In this document: positions 42,149-51,229 of the stretch, piece by piece
Layout of the letters: the number at the start of each line of letters is the position of its first letter
Numbering within the stretch: position 1 is the stretch's first letter
Assembly (NCBI GenBank): GCA_004297775.1
Contig: SCUE01000034.1
Span: 62,001 to 126,000 of the forward strand
DNA: 64,000 bases
Direction: 5' to 3'
Source: Chloroflexota bacterium
GTDB lineage: Bacteria > Chloroflexota > UBA6077 > FW602-bin22
Notes under the pieces: generated by a model
What the model was told of the DNA's origin: nothing
What the model saw: only the letters and a program-made list of their open reading frames with translations
Database searches by the model: none
Made by a program: the position numbers and the translations under genes

Positions 42149-42807
42149 CACAGTCCCCCCGGGGCGATCAGTCCGTGCGTGCGCGCGTACTCGACGAGCT
42201 CGGCCCGCTTCCGCATGCCCAGCTTGCCAAGGATGTGGGCGCGGTGCGTCTCGACCGTCTTGATGCTAATGACGAGCCGATCCGCGATCTCGACGTTCGT
42301 GAAGCCCTGCGCGATCAGCTTCAGGACGTCCTCCTCGCGGGCGGTCAACCGCTCGATCGGCTCGTGAATCTCGCCGCGATCGCGCCGCCGCACGTAGTCG
42401 CTGACCAGGGCGCTCGCCGCCGCCGGCGCCAGGAACGCGTTGTCGACCACGATCGTTCGGATCGCCTCGATCAGGTCGGACTCGGCGGACCGCTTGAGGA
42501 CGTATCCAGCCGCTCCCGCGTCGAGCGCCTGGAAGAGGTAGGCCGGATCATCGTGCATCGTCAGGATCAGGACGCGCACCTCCGGCACCGATCGGTGTAC
42601 GCGCCGGGTCGCCTCGAGGCCGTCAATCCCTGGCATCGTGATGTCGAAGATCGCCACGTCCGGACGCAGCGCGACGACCTCAGCCACCGCCGTCCGGCCA
42701 TCGCCCGCTTCGCCAATGACCTCGATCCCGCGCTCGTCGCCCAGGAGCGCGCGCAGACCCGCGCGCAGCATCGCGTGGTCGTCGCAGAGGTATACGCGGA
42801 TCGGCAT
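42148..42807 (-). CDS. NarL/LuxR-family response regulator (orphan)
   Basis: A 219-residue regulator with receiver (YLCDDHAMLRAGL; phospho-acceptor Asp55 in IFDITMPG) and a LuxR helix-turn-helix (LTAREEDVLKLIAQGFTNVEIADRLVISIKTVETHRAHILGKLGM). No kinase is encoded next to it; the kinase at 38211-40031 overlaps a different regulator. It is co-transcribed with the methyltransferase downstream and lies among stress genes (USPs, nitroreductase). Confidence 0.9.
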   Translation of the reverse strand: MPIRVYLCDDHAMLRAGLRALLGDERGIEVIGEAGDGRTAVAEVVALRPDVAIFDITMPGIDGLEATRRVHRSVPEVRVLILTMHDDPAYLFQALDAGAAGYVLKRSAESDLIEAIRTIVVDNAFLAPAAASALVSDYVRRRDRGEIHEPIERLTAREEDVLKLIAQGFTNVEIADRLVISIKTVETHRAHILGKLGMRKRAELVEYARTHGLIAPGGL

Positions 42808-42886
42808 CGGTTGCTCCGTCGGGCGGTATCGCCGCTAACGATACAACCCCGCCGGTTTGATCCAACGCGCGATGCCCATCGCGGGG

Positions 42887-43021
42887 TTAGAAGCGGAGCG
42901 CGTAGCCCCACACGCCTGAATAGGCGACGACGCACGCCACCAACGCCAGGATCGTCAGTCCCGCGCCGGCAATGACGTAGGCGGCGACATGGCTAGTCTT
43001 CTGATCGGTCCACTCGTTCAC
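42887..43021 (-). CDS. 44-residue single-pass membrane protein
   Basis: A short gene starting at GTG 43021, 7 nt after GGGAGGG. The product has a short polar start (MNEWTDQKTSH) followed by one membrane helix (VAAYVIAGAGLTILALVACVVAYSGVWGYALRF). No family is known to me. The strong ribosome site and the clean helix support it. It is divergent from the universal stress protein gene at 43205, with 183 bp between them. Confidence 0.55.
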   Translation of the reverse strand: MNEWTDQKTSHVAAYVIAGAGLTILALVACVVAYSGVWGYALRF

Positions 43022-43204
43022 CGCGATCCCTCCCCGTGGATGGCGTGGATGTTGCCCGAGCGCGCCGTCCGGCACGTCGGGGTTTTTCCCGGATTCGTCG
43101 CCCGGCCCGGTCATCTAGTCTCGGATCGAGGAGGGCTTCGCACGAAGATCGACCGCGCCCACGTGGGATCGCGGGTCGGCGGCGAACTCTCGGGAGGGCT
43201 TGCG

Positions 43205-43717
43205 ATGGTCGCGACTGGCAAGACATCCGACACCAGCAGGCGCGGCGTTCCGGCCTATGTCCGCGTCGTCATGGCGCTGGATGGCTCATCCCTGGCCGAG
43301 AAGGCGATCCCACACGCGATTGCGATCGCCAAACTTCACGGCTCCGAGATCTCGCTCATGCGCGCGTATTCGCCGCCGGCCAGCCTGCTCGCGGCCAGCG
43401 CCGCGAGCGCGATGCCTGGCGCTGGACCGGCGCTGGACCCCGGGCCGTTCTTGATTGCCGGCCGCCAGGAAGCCGACATGTACCTCGCGCACATCGCCGA
43501 GCGGATCGAGGCCGAGGGCGTCCCCGTGCACTGGCGCCGGCTCGACGGCCCGGCCGGCGAGTGCATCATCCACGAGGCGAAGGAGTGGCACGCCGATCTC
43601 GTCGTCATGACCACTCACGGCCGCGGCGGGATTGGGCGCTTCGTCATGGGCAGCGTGGCCGACTACGTCCTCCACCACGCCCCCTGCCCGATCCTGCTGA
43701 TTCGAACGAACGGATAA
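43205..43717 (+). CDS. Universal stress protein (single domain)
   Basis: A 170-residue UspA-fold protein. RVVMALDGSSLAEKAIPHAIAIAKLHGSEISLMRAY is the N-terminal nucleotide-binding Asp strand; VVMTTHGRGGIGRFVMGSVADYVLHHAPCPILLI carries the ATP-binding G-x2-G-x9-GS motif. ATG 43205 has GGGAGG 8 nt upstream. One of three such proteins in 9 kb. Confidence 0.9.
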   Translation: MVATGKTSDTSRRGVPAYVRVVMALDGSSLAEKAIPHAIAIAKLHGSEISLMRAYSPPASLLAASAASAMPGAGPALDPGPFLIAGRQEADMYLAHIAERIEAEGVPVHWRRLDGPAGECIIHEAKEWHADLVVMTTHGRGGIGRFVMGSVADYVLHHAPCPILLIRTNG

Positions 43718-43828
43718 CGCTCCGGGGGCGCCGGGTCGCCCCCGGGACGGTCGTGTCGAGTTGTTAACCGCGAAGTTCCGGGAGGCTGTCAGGTCAAGTC
43801 GGACGGCGCAAGCCACAGGTGCAAGAAA

Positions 43829-43931
43829 GTGTCCGATGTGTCCATGTGTCCAGGAAATGCGCTGTTTTCATCTCCAAATCGCGCCTGCCAGGTGGGGCAC
43901 AGTGTCCGGGAACGTGTCCGATATGGTGTCC
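43829..43931. repeat. Six direct GTGTCC hexamers in two groups of three
   Basis: GTGTCC occurs at 43829, 43838, 43846, 43902, 43914 and 43926, all on the + strand. The first three are 8-9 bp apart and the last three exactly 12 bp apart. Six copies of a hexamer in 103 bp is far above chance. Such clusters occur as iterons or in transposon ends, but no replication or transposase gene is near. Confidence 0.55.
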
Positions 43932-44065
43932 AGCGACACGCCGCCCGGAATGGCAGACAAGGGACGCCCAGCGGGGGCGCATCGTCACGCCCGCGATCGG
44001 CACCGCAAGACGGATCGGGAGTGGCTTGACAGCGGATGGGGAAACCGCGAGCATCGAACGATGAT

Positions 44066-44079
44066 AGAACGTATGTTCT
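44066..44079. promoter_or_regulatory. LexA-like (SOS) box AGAACGTATGTTCT
   Basis: AGAAC and GTTCT form a perfect 5-bp inverted repeat around GTAT, fitting the GAAC-N4-GTTC pattern of Gram-positive-type LexA sites. No gene starts within a normal distance downstream on either strand, so the site is orphaned or serves an unrecognised transcript. Confidence 0.45.
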
Positions 44080-44135
44080 GACCAGGTCAACCTTTGATCG
44101 CGGTGGTCAGAGAGGAAGCCGCGGTAGCGTCCAAC

Positions 44136-44183
44136 GCGTCGGAATCGGGAGCGGGCTGAAGGGCCCGCTCCCGATTCCGACGC
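44136..44183 (-). terminator. 21-bp perfect stem-loop after the large secreted protein
   Basis: The arm 44136-44156 pairs with 44163-44183 without mismatch around a 6-nt loop, 27 bp after the stop of the minus-strand gene. This is the strongest hairpin in the window and a clear terminator candidate, although no T-run follows. Confidence 0.75.
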
Positions 44184-44209
44184 AGTTGCGGCGTGTCTCT
44201 GGCCGCGGT

Positions 44210-46732
44210 TTACCGACCTCTGTCGTGTGGCACATCGATCGACGTGCTGCACGTGGCCGTCAGACCCGCCTGGTTCGCGCCGGCGTACGTCAGCGTGTAC
44301 GTCCTGCCATCGCCGGTCCCCGACCGCTCGGCGCGGACCTGCCCCGCCGTGTCCGCGGAGCCGACCGACCACCCTTGCAGGTCGCCGGCCGTGTCGCCGT
44401 CCCCTAACCCGTTGTCGGGTTCGTCGCTGGCGACAGATGTCAGAACGAACCCAGCGGAGCCCGATGCGCCGTCGGTCACCGAGACCGACACGCTCGCGTT
44501 GACGAGCTTGTGGTTCGGCGGCCAGATGCTGTTCGACGTCGCGGTGCACGCGACCAGCGGTGCCGTCTGGTCGACCTTGACAGTCAACGGTGCCGCGTTC
44601 GTCGTGAGCCCGGCCTGGTTCGTGCACGCGCCGTTGAACGTCGTGCCGACGGTCTCACTCGTCTGCGTCTGGTTCGCGGTACACGTCGCCGGGCCGCTGA
44701 CCGAATCGGTCCCGCTCGTCGCGACGGTTACGTCGCTCGTGTACCAGCCGTTGCTGCCGAGGGTCCCGCCGACAACGGCCAGTGTCGCCGATGGCCCCGT
44801 CTGGTCGACCTTCACCGTAACGCTCTGCGACGCCGGGCCACCCGCTGACGTCGCGGTACACGTGAACGTCGCAGCGGCCGTGTCAGTCGTCACGACGCTC
44901 GACCCACACCCGGAACTCGCCGAGATGGCGGACTCCTGGTCCGTCACGCTCCAAGACACCGTCGTGTCGGACACGTACCAGCCGTTGGTGCCCAGAGTGC
45001 CCGAGACCTGTGGGATGATCACGGGCGGGGTGTTGTCGATGACGTTCACCGTCGTCGCGTAGGCGGACTCCCCGCCGTCCTTGTCCTTGATCTTGCCCTT
45101 GACGGTGACCGTGCCGAGAGTGCGCGCCGAGCACGCGGCGTTGTTGGCGGCGCCGTAAGGGCCGAAGCCGCCGCCGCAATCGAAGGCGTACTGGAATCCT
45201 GCGCCCGTGTCGACCGACGAAGGGTCGGAGGGCGCAGTCAGGGAGATCGCGTAGCCCGTACCGAGGACGGCCGAGGCTGGCGCGTTCAATACCGCGGTGG
45301 GCGCCACGTTGTTGACCGTGACCGGGAACTGCGCGGTCGCGGTGCCGCCGTTTCCGTCGGTCGCGGTGATTGTGACGGTCTGCGACTGGGCGGGGCCGTC
45401 CGTGGTCGCATAGGACCAGTTCCACGTCCCGTCCGGGTTCTTGACGATGACGCCCGCCGAGGCGGAAAGGGTCACGCTGTCGCCCGGATCGGGGTCGCCC
45501 CAGGTACCGGTGTTCGTCGCGGACTGACCCTCCAGCACGTTGGTGTTGCCCAGCGCGGCCGTGGTGCGGATGGCGAACGTGAAGCCGTGCCAGGTCTCAG
45601 GGTTGGGTACCGTCCACGAGAACGTGGAGAACGAGCCCAGGAACTTGATGGTCCCGTGACCCTCCTGGCCGCGCAGCACGTCGCCGGGCTGCTGGGTGAG
45701 ACACGTGGCGCAGCCTCCCCAGAAGCCAACACCCTGGCTCACGATCGCGAACGGCGAGTCGAAGTCGTACGTTGCCACCGTCCCTGAGGAACCCAGGCTG
45801 ACGATTGCCATGATGGGGTCGACGATGGGCTGGGACAGCGTGACCTTGTAGGTCATGCCCGGCGTTCCGGACAACTGGAGCAGCTCGCAGTTGGGCGGTG
45901 CGGTGGGCACCTCGGTGCTGATGTACGGCGCGGTGGGGCTCCAGAAGTTGGTGCCACAGCCAGTCTGTGCGCCGTAGTAGAAGCCCAGGCTATTGTCCGC
46001 CTTGCGCGCCTCAAAGCTCACGTTCACGGACTGCCCGCCCGGCAGGTTGATCACGCCGGAGGCGGTGCCGCCGCCGGGGCTGGCCGAGGTCCAGTCGACG
46101 TAGTAGACCGTGTTGCTCGCAGTCACGTTGACGCCCACCGTGGGCGGGCTGTTATTGGCGACGACGCTCACGTTGTCGATCGTCGCGCCACACGCTCCGC
46201 CGGTCAGGCTCGCGAACGTCAACGTGGTGGACGCGCCGACCGCTGCGAAGCTGAAGTTCTTCTGGGTCCAACCCATCGCGGTGGACGTCTTGCCGGAGCT
46301 GTCGAAGGAAAAGGTCACAGACGTGCTACCGGCCGAGGCCTTCACGTCCTTGACCGCCGGAGAACACGTGAAGTTCCCGGCCAGGTCGAATGTCACGGTA
46401 TAGGTCGCCCCTGGTGCGGTCGAGAACGACTGGCTGATCGTGCCCGCGAAGGACCGATTCAGATCGACGCTCTTGCTGCCATCGGCAGCCGTCCAGATGC
46501 CGGGGCCGATCCAGTCCACCCCATTGCCCCCGACGCTCCAGCCGGTTATGGCCGTGCTGCCCGCGAGCACGTTGGTGTCGCCGGCGTTGAAGGCGCCACT
46601 TTCGAAGCTGCCGTTCGTCAACAGGTTGGGCCCGGCGGCGGCGGCCGGGACCGCGCCTACCACGCCCAGGACCAGCGCCACGATTAATGCCATGGCGCCG
46701 ATGCGGCGTCCCAGCCTCGTCACTCTCTTCAT
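44210..46732 (-). CDS. Large secreted modular protein (DUF642-like, PKD/Ig-like repeats)
   Basis: An 840-residue exported protein. The Sec signal is MKRVTRLGRRIGAMALIVALVLGVVGAVPAAAA. A DUF642/choice-of-anchor-like module follows (LLTNGSFESGAFNAGD...ITGWSVGG, ending NVSVVANNSP). A second beta module contains YYGAQTGCGTNFWSPT and CLTQQPGDVLRGQEG. From about residue 410 there are PKD/cadherin-like and bacterial Ig-like repeats (GTVTVKGKIKDKDGGES; two copies of a GTLGxNGWYxSD phrase). It is probably a surface or matrix protein; no enzyme motif is seen. ATG 46732 has GGGGGGAG upstream and starts the signal; an upstream ATG at 46771 would add 13 residues. Confidence 0.75.
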   Translation of the reverse strand: MKRVTRLGRRIGAMALIVALVLGVVGAVPAAAAGPNLLTNGSFESGAFNAGDTNVLAGSTAITGWSVGGNGVDWIGPGIWTAADGSKSVDLNRSFAGTISQSFSTAPGATYTVTFDLAGNFTCSPAVKDVKASAGSTSVTFSFDSSGKTSTAMGWTQKNFSFAAVGASTTLTFASLTGGACGATIDNVSVVANNSPPTVGVNVTASNTVYYVDWTSASPGGGTASGVINLPGGQSVNVSFEARKADNSLGFYYGAQTGCGTNFWSPTAPYISTEVPTAPPNCELLQLSGTPGMTYKVTLSQPIVDPIMAIVSLGSSGTVATYDFDSPFAIVSQGVGFWGGCATCLTQQPGDVLRGQEGHGTIKFLGSFSTFSWTVPNPETWHGFTFAIRTTAALGNTNVLEGQSATNTGTWGDPDPGDSVTLSASAGVIVKNPDGTWNWSYATTDGPAQSQTVTITATDGNGGTATAQFPVTVNNVAPTAVLNAPASAVLGTGYAISLTAPSDPSSVDTGAGFQYAFDCGGGFGPYGAANNAACSARTLGTVTVKGKIKDKDGGESAYATTVNVIDNTPPVIIPQVSGTLGTNGWYVSDTTVSWSVTDQESAISASSGCGSSVVTTDTAAATFTCTATSAGGPASQSVTVKVDQTGPSATLAVVGGTLGSNGWYTSDVTVATSGTDSVSGPATCTANQTQTSETVGTTFNGACTNQAGLTTNAAPLTVKVDQTAPLVACTATSNSIWPPNHKLVNASVSVSVTDGASGSAGFVLTSVASDEPDNGLGDGDTAGDLQGWSVGSADTAGQVRAERSGTGDGRTYTLTYAGANQAGLTATCSTSIDVPHDRGR

Positions 46733-47020
46733 GCGGTCAGTCTCCCCCCACGTGTTTCGAAGAATTGCCAAAAGATACGGTCAGGCCTCGTCCCCTGACA
46801 ACAGCCCTCCTCGCAGTACTCTCCGGGGGCCTGCAAGGAACGCGGTGCGTACGTCGACGACTACCTCAATGGAGGAATGCCGATCGATCGGCTGAAGCGT
46901 CGCGCGCCGTTCATTGCCCAGGAGCTATGGCGGTAGGGAATGCCGCGGTTTGGCGACTCGTAGCGATTCTTCGCCGTCTCCCTTGCCTGAGTGAATCGCC
47001 CTCCGCCTACGCGACGCCCG

Positions 47021-48157
47021 TTATCTGCGCAGAGACTCGCCCGGCGTGACCGCCGCGCCGGCGGGGATGTCCGGCAACTGCGCGGCCGCGCGGACCTTGC
47101 CGATGATCGCCTGAATCGGCTCCATGATCCGCCGATCCTGTTCGCCGTAGAGCAGCAACTCCAGTCCGTATTCCACCAATGCCACCTCACTCGGCGTGAG
47201 CGACACGGTCGCCGACGGGCCGGTCGGATACTCGGCCAGCGTCGCCACGCTGAGGTGGAGCGCCGGCCGCGCTCGCGCCCCAGCCGGAATAAGCAGGATC
47301 GGCACGGGTGTGCGCTGTAGGGTCGCCGTCGCGACGCTGCCCATCACCAGCCGCGTCAGGCCACCCCGCCCGTGCGTGGACATGACGATCAAGTCCGCCG
47401 CCTCCTCGGCCGCGACCCGGATGATCGTCGACGCAGTCGCACCGATCTCGGCCCGAATCGACGCGATCGGAATGCCCGGACCAAGACGACTCGCCTCGTC
47501 TTCGAGATGCGACCGCGCCTGCGCGATCTGCTCGTCGGTGTCGAGCGCAATCGGCACGGAATAGGTCGGCGGCACGCCCAGCATCGGCGGAGCTTGTGGT
47601 GGCTCGATGACGCGGAGCAGCACGACTTCGACCGGCAGGACGTGGGCGAAGCCAGTCACGGTCGCGATCGCCTGCATCGCGGTCGCCGAACCATCGAGCG
47701 GCACGAGCGCCTTCAGCGGCCGGTCCGGCCACGTGACATCGCAGCCCGGCGTTACGAGCAGCATCGGGACGCCGCCGTGGCGAAGCACTTGATCGGCGAC
47801 ACTGCCGTAGATGAAGCGACCGACACCGCCACGACCGTGCGTGGACATCACGATCAGATCGGCGTTCCGTTCGCGCGCCGTCGCGACGATGGAATCGGCG
47901 GCCGACACACCGTGTGCCACGTGTGTCTCGACCGGCACACCCATCGCCCGGGCGCGCACGGCCACCTCTTCCAGCTCCGGGGCGGCGTGGTGATCGATGC
48001 GCACGACATCGGTCACGCCCTCCGATTCGTACACGTATGCGAGGGCCGCGCGCACGAACAGGAGTCCGCCGTGTGTCGCGCGCGCCAGGCGCACGGCGTA
48101 CGGAATCGCGCGCTCGGACAGGTCGGACCCATCGAGCGGGACGAGAATCGTCGTCAT
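47021..48157 (-). CDS. Tandem universal stress protein with C-terminal extension
   Basis: A 378-residue protein with two UspA domains: residues 1-147 (TTILVPLDGSDLSERAIPYAVRLA ... STHGRGGVGRFIYGSVAD) and about 155-295 (KALVPLDGSATAMQAIATV ... STHGRGGLTRLVMGSVA). Both keep the ATP-binding G-x2-G-x9-GS motif. The last 80 residues (SLTPSEVALVEYGLELLLYGEQDRRIMEPIQAIIGKV) form an extra helical region not part of the family. GGAGGTG 9 nt upstream supports ATG 48157. It is divergent from the YeiH-type gene with 135 bp between. Confidence 0.9.
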   Translation of the reverse strand: MTTILVPLDGSDLSERAIPYAVRLARATHGGLLFVRAALAYVYESEGVTDVVRIDHHAAPELEEVAVRARAMGVPVETHVAHGVSAADSIVATARERNADLIVMSTHGRGGVGRFIYGSVADQVLRHGGVPMLLVTPGCDVTWPDRPLKALVPLDGSATAMQAIATVTGFAHVLPVEVVLLRVIEPPQAPPMLGVPPTYSVPIALDTDEQIAQARSHLEDEASRLGPGIPIASIRAEIGATASTIIRVAAEEAADLIVMSTHGRGGLTRLVMGSVATATLQRTPVPILLIPAGARARPALHLSVATLAEYPTGPSATVSLTPSEVALVEYGLELLLYGEQDRRIMEPIQAIIGKVRAAAQLPDIPAGAAVTPGESLRR

Positions 48158-48292
48158 CTCACGACACCTCCACGAGTCAATCGTGTCGGCCACGTCACGT
48201 CGGGGAATCCATAGAAAACCCTGAGTCGCGTCCTCGTCCTGTATGCTCTGCCGCCGTGTAGCGCGGAAGCGCCGCCATGAAGGGAGCAATCG

Positions 48293-49324
48293 ATGAATGT
48301 CACCGCGTTCGCCGCGCGCATTGGCCTTCGACTCGACCAGGCCGCCGGGCTTATCTTCGCCGCGCTCATCGCGGCGGTCGCACTCTCGATCGCCCGATTC
48401 GAGGAGCAGTTCATCGGACAGGCCGTCATCGAAGCGCTCGTCGTCGCGCTACTGGTCGGGGTTGCGCTACGCAACGTTCTGCCAGCCGCGACGATCGCCC
48501 GGCTTTCGCCCGGCACCGCCTATGCCGGTAAGCAGGTTCTCGAGTTCGCGGTCGTCCTGCTCGGGGCTGGCATCTTTTTTCCAACCGTGCTCGCCGCCGG
48601 TCCGGCCCTGCTCGTCCTGATCTTTGGCAGCGTCATCGCGGTCCTTTTCATCGGCTTCTTCGCCGGCCGCGCGTTTGGCCTGGCGTGGAAGCTCGCTCTC
48701 CTGGTCGCGGTCGGCAACGCCATCTGCGGCAACTCGGCGATCGCGGCGGTCGCACCGGTTATCCAGGCCGAGAAGAAGGATGTCGTCAGCGCGATCGGGC
48801 TCACGGCGCTGCTCGGCCTGCTGCTCGTGCTCGGTTTGCCGTTCCTGATCGTTCCACTCGGTCTCAGCCACTACCAGTACGGCGTACTGGCAGGCATGGC
48901 CGTCTACGCCGTGCCGCAGGTCGTCGCGGCGGCGTTTCCGGTCAGCATACTCTCCGGAGACGTCGCGACGACCGTGAAACTGACGCGCGTCCTCCTGCTT
49001 GGCCCGACCGTGATCACGGCCAGCCTCATCTTCCGCCGATCGACCGGCAAGGGTCTCAGCGGATTCCTGCCGTGGTTCATCACCGGATTCCTCATCCTGG
49101 CGATCGCGCGGAGTGTCGGCGCGATGCCGGAAGCGCCGGCCACGATCCTGCGCGACGCGAGCCGCATTCTCACGATCGCGGCGATGGCCGGACTCGGCTT
49201 CGGCGTCGACATCGCGGCCGTTCGCGTGGTCGGCATGCGCGTGACCGCGGCGGTGCTGACGTCGCTGGCGTTCCTGCTCGCGGTCACGCTGGCCGCGCTC
49301 CGCTTCGGCGGCATCAACGGATAG
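48293..49324 (+). CDS. YeiH/UPF0324-family membrane transporter (putative sulfate exporter)
   Basis: A 343-residue membrane protein with about ten helices. Family landmarks are EALVVALLVGVALRN, the PGTAYAGKQVLEFAVVLLGAGI segment, VGNAICGNSAIAAVAPVI (about residues 140-157), LGLSHYQYGVLAGMAVYAVPQVVAAAFP and the end EFGVDIAAVR-like GLGFGVDIAAVRVVGMR. Members are annotated as putative sulfate exporters on limited evidence. GGGAG precedes ATG 48293. It converges on the P-type ATPase gene. Confidence 0.87.
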   Translation: MNVTAFAARIGLRLDQAAGLIFAALIAAVALSIARFEEQFIGQAVIEALVVALLVGVALRNVLPAATIARLSPGTAYAGKQVLEFAVVLLGAGIFFPTVLAAGPALLVLIFGSVIAVLFIGFFAGRAFGLAWKLALLVAVGNAICGNSAIAAVAPVIQAEKKDVVSAIGLTALLGLLLVLGLPFLIVPLGLSHYQYGVLAGMAVYAVPQVVAAAFPVSILSGDVATTVKLTRVLLLGPTVITASLIFRRSTGKGLSGFLPWFITGFLILAIARSVGAMPEAPATILRDASRILTIAAMAGLGFGVDIAAVRVVGMRVTAAVLTSLAFLLAVTLAALRFGGING

Positions 49325-49334
49325 CGCGCCGACA

Positions 49335-49355
49335 GCGCGGACGAGGCGTCCGCGC
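49335..49355. terminator. Convergent hairpin, 8-bp stem
   Basis: GCGCGGAC (49335-49342) pairs perfectly with GTCCGCGC (49348-49355) across a 5-nt loop, between the convergent YeiH-type and ATPase genes. Confidence 0.55.
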
Positions 49356-49389
49356 CCCCAGGAAGGAGTGCCGGCCAGGTCGCGCGTCG

Positions 49390-51228
49390 CTACCGCCGCA
49401 GCGCGTTGACGATGACGAGGAAGTCCAGGATCTCCTGAAAGATTGCGCCGAGCGTCGGCGGAATGTGGCCGAACGCGGCCACGACCATCAGGGCGCCGCT
49501 GACGCCCATGCCAATCCAGATCCCCTGTCGCGCGATCGCGCTCGTGCGACGCCCCTGCTCCACGATGTCGGCGACGCGGCCGAGGTCATCGGTCATGACG
49601 ACGATGTCGGCGGCCTCGGCCGCAATCGCGCTGCCCCGCGCGCCGAGGGCGATCCCGACCGTCGCGGCCGCCAGCGCCGGCGCATCGTTGATGCCGTCGC
49701 CGACCATCGCGATGTCGCCATTCTCGCCGCGCAACGCCTCGACCGCCGCGACTTTGTCGACTGGCAGAAGATCGGCGCGGACGTCGTCGATGCCGACGGT
49801 CGCGGCGATCTCACGCGCAGTGGGCGCGTCGTCGCCGGTCAGCATCGTGATGCGCCGAATGCCGAGACCGCGCAGGCGCGCAACGACCCGCGCGGTCTCG
49901 GGCCGCGGCGGATCGGCGAAGACCAGCAGCGCGCGCGGCACGCCGTCGACCGCGATGGCGGCGGTCGACGCGTGGAAGCCGAGGCCATCTCGCGCCGCGA
50001 CGAGGCCGTCGCCCGAGCGCACGTGTTCGCCAACAAAACCGATCGAGCCAACGACGACCGCGTGGCCCTCGACGAGGCCGGCGATGCCCGCCCCGGCGGT
50101 CTCGGTCGCGGTGCCCGGCGGCGGAACCACGCCGTTCGCGCTGGCCGCGTTGACGATCGCGCGCGCCATCGGGTGCGTCGAGGCGAGTTCGAGTCCAGCC
50201 GCGAGGCGCAGGGCCGCGTCGGCCGCGAGCGAATCGAGCGGCACGATCCGTTCGACGACTGGCGCGCCGCGCGTCAGCGTCCCGGTCTTGTCGAACACGA
50301 TCGCGCGTACGCCGCCGATCCGCTCCATGGCCGCGCCGTTCTTGACGACGATGCCGAGTCGGGCCGCCCGGTTGATTCCGGAAAGCACTGCCACCGGCGT
50401 CGCCAGGATGAGCGGACACGGCGTCGCGACGACCAGCACGGCCAGCACCGCGTCGCCGCGGCCGGTCATCGCGTACGCGATCGTGGCCATGAGGATTGTG
50501 ATCGGCGTGAAGACGACCGCGTACCGATCGGCCAGGCGCGCGATCGGCGCTTTATCGGCCTGGGCGCGCCGGGTTAGCTCGACGACCCGCTCGTACTGGC
50601 TCTCGTTGGCGCGACGGGTCGCGCGCACCTCGATCGCCGCGCCGAGAACCAGAGTGCCGCTCATGACGTCCGAGCCGGGTCGCACCGAAACCGGCACCGG
50701 CTCGCCGGTCAGGGCCGACTCATCGATCGCCGCGGTTCCGGCCATCACGACCCCGTCGACCGGCACAGCCTCGCCGACCCGGAGCAGCAGGCGGTCGCCC
50801 GGCGCCACCTCCGACACCGAGATGTCCTCGATGCCGCCGTTCGCGAAGCGGTGCGCGACCCGCGGCGCGCGTTCGAGCAGCCCGAGCAGGGTCGAGTTCG
50901 CCCGCCGCGCGCCGTACACTTCAAGCGCCTCGCCGCCCGACTGCATCAGGACGACGACGCATCCGGCCAGGTACTCGCCGGTCACCACCGCGCCGACGAT
51001 CGCCATGCTTGCGACGATGTCGGCCGCGAACTGGCCACGGAGCATTCCACGCACGGTCTGGACGACGACCGGCAGTCCGCCGACGAGGAGCGTCGCCAGC
51101 AAGATCCACGACCCGGCATCGAGGGCGCCGAAGCCGTACCGCGCGACCAGCCCGACGATCAGGCCGAGGGCCGTGACGAACGGAATTGGCCGACGTCGGG
51201 CGAGATCCGGGATGTCGGCCAGATTCAC
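49390..51228 (-). CDS. P1B-type heavy-metal-transporting ATPase without N-terminal metal domain
   Basis: A 612-residue P-type ATPase. It has TGE (174-176, actuator), the membrane motif ATPCPLILATP with CPL at 271-273, the phosphorylated Asp313 in DKTGTLT, the P1B-specific HP in ELASTHPMARAI, and GDGINDAPALAAATVGIA. There is no heavy-metal-associated domain; the N-terminus starts directly with membrane helices. The CPL variant of the CPx motif is found in a subgroup of ZntA/CadA-like or Mn/Fe-type pumps, so the metal cannot be set. The start is GTG 51228, one base after the stop of the stress-protein gene, so they form an operon. Confidence 0.9.
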   Translation of the reverse strand: MNLADIPDLARRRPIPFVTALGLIVGLVARYGFGALDAGSWILLATLLVGGLPVVVQTVRGMLRGQFAADIVASMAIVGAVVTGEYLAGCVVVLMQSGGEALEVYGARRANSTLLGLLERAPRVAHRFANGGIEDISVSEVAPGDRLLLRVGEAVPVDGVVMAGTAAIDESALTGEPVPVSVRPGSDVMSGTLVLGAAIEVRATRRANESQYERVVELTRRAQADKAPIARLADRYAVVFTPITILMATIAYAMTGRGDAVLAVLVVATPCPLILATPVAVLSGINRAARLGIVVKNGAAMERIGGVRAIVFDKTGTLTRGAPVVERIVPLDSLAADAALRLAAGLELASTHPMARAIVNAASANGVVPPPGTATETAGAGIAGLVEGHAVVVGSIGFVGEHVRSGDGLVAARDGLGFHASTAAIAVDGVPRALLVFADPPRPETARVVARLRGLGIRRITMLTGDDAPTAREIAATVGIDDVRADLLPVDKVAAVEALRGENGDIAMVGDGINDAPALAAATVGIALGARGSAIAAEAADIVVMTDDLGRVADIVEQGRRTSAIARQGIWIGMGVSGALMVVAAFGHIPPTLGAIFQEILDFLVIVNALRR

Positions 51229-51229
51229 A

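Larger units (their letters stand above)
43718..44209. other. Gene-less 492-bp stretch with iterons, LexA-like box and terminator
   Basis: I see no supportable gene here. It lies between convergent genes (the stress protein and the large secreted protein). It contains six GTGTCC hexamers (43829-43931), a GAAC-N4-GTTC box (44066-44079) and a 21-bp perfect stem-loop (44136-44183). Open frames across it (for example one of about 86 codons reading left from 44051) resemble no family. The mix of repeats and an SOS-type box looks like the edge of a lost mobile element, which is inference. Confidence 0.5.

Noticed and set aside
46805..46936. Gene fragment whose frame ends MPIDRLKRRAPFIAQELWR
   Set aside because: The phrase looks protein-like, but the frame is closed upstream by a stop, the only ATG (46877) leaves 19 codons and the ribosome site is too close. 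Possibly a decayed tail; not supportable as a feature.
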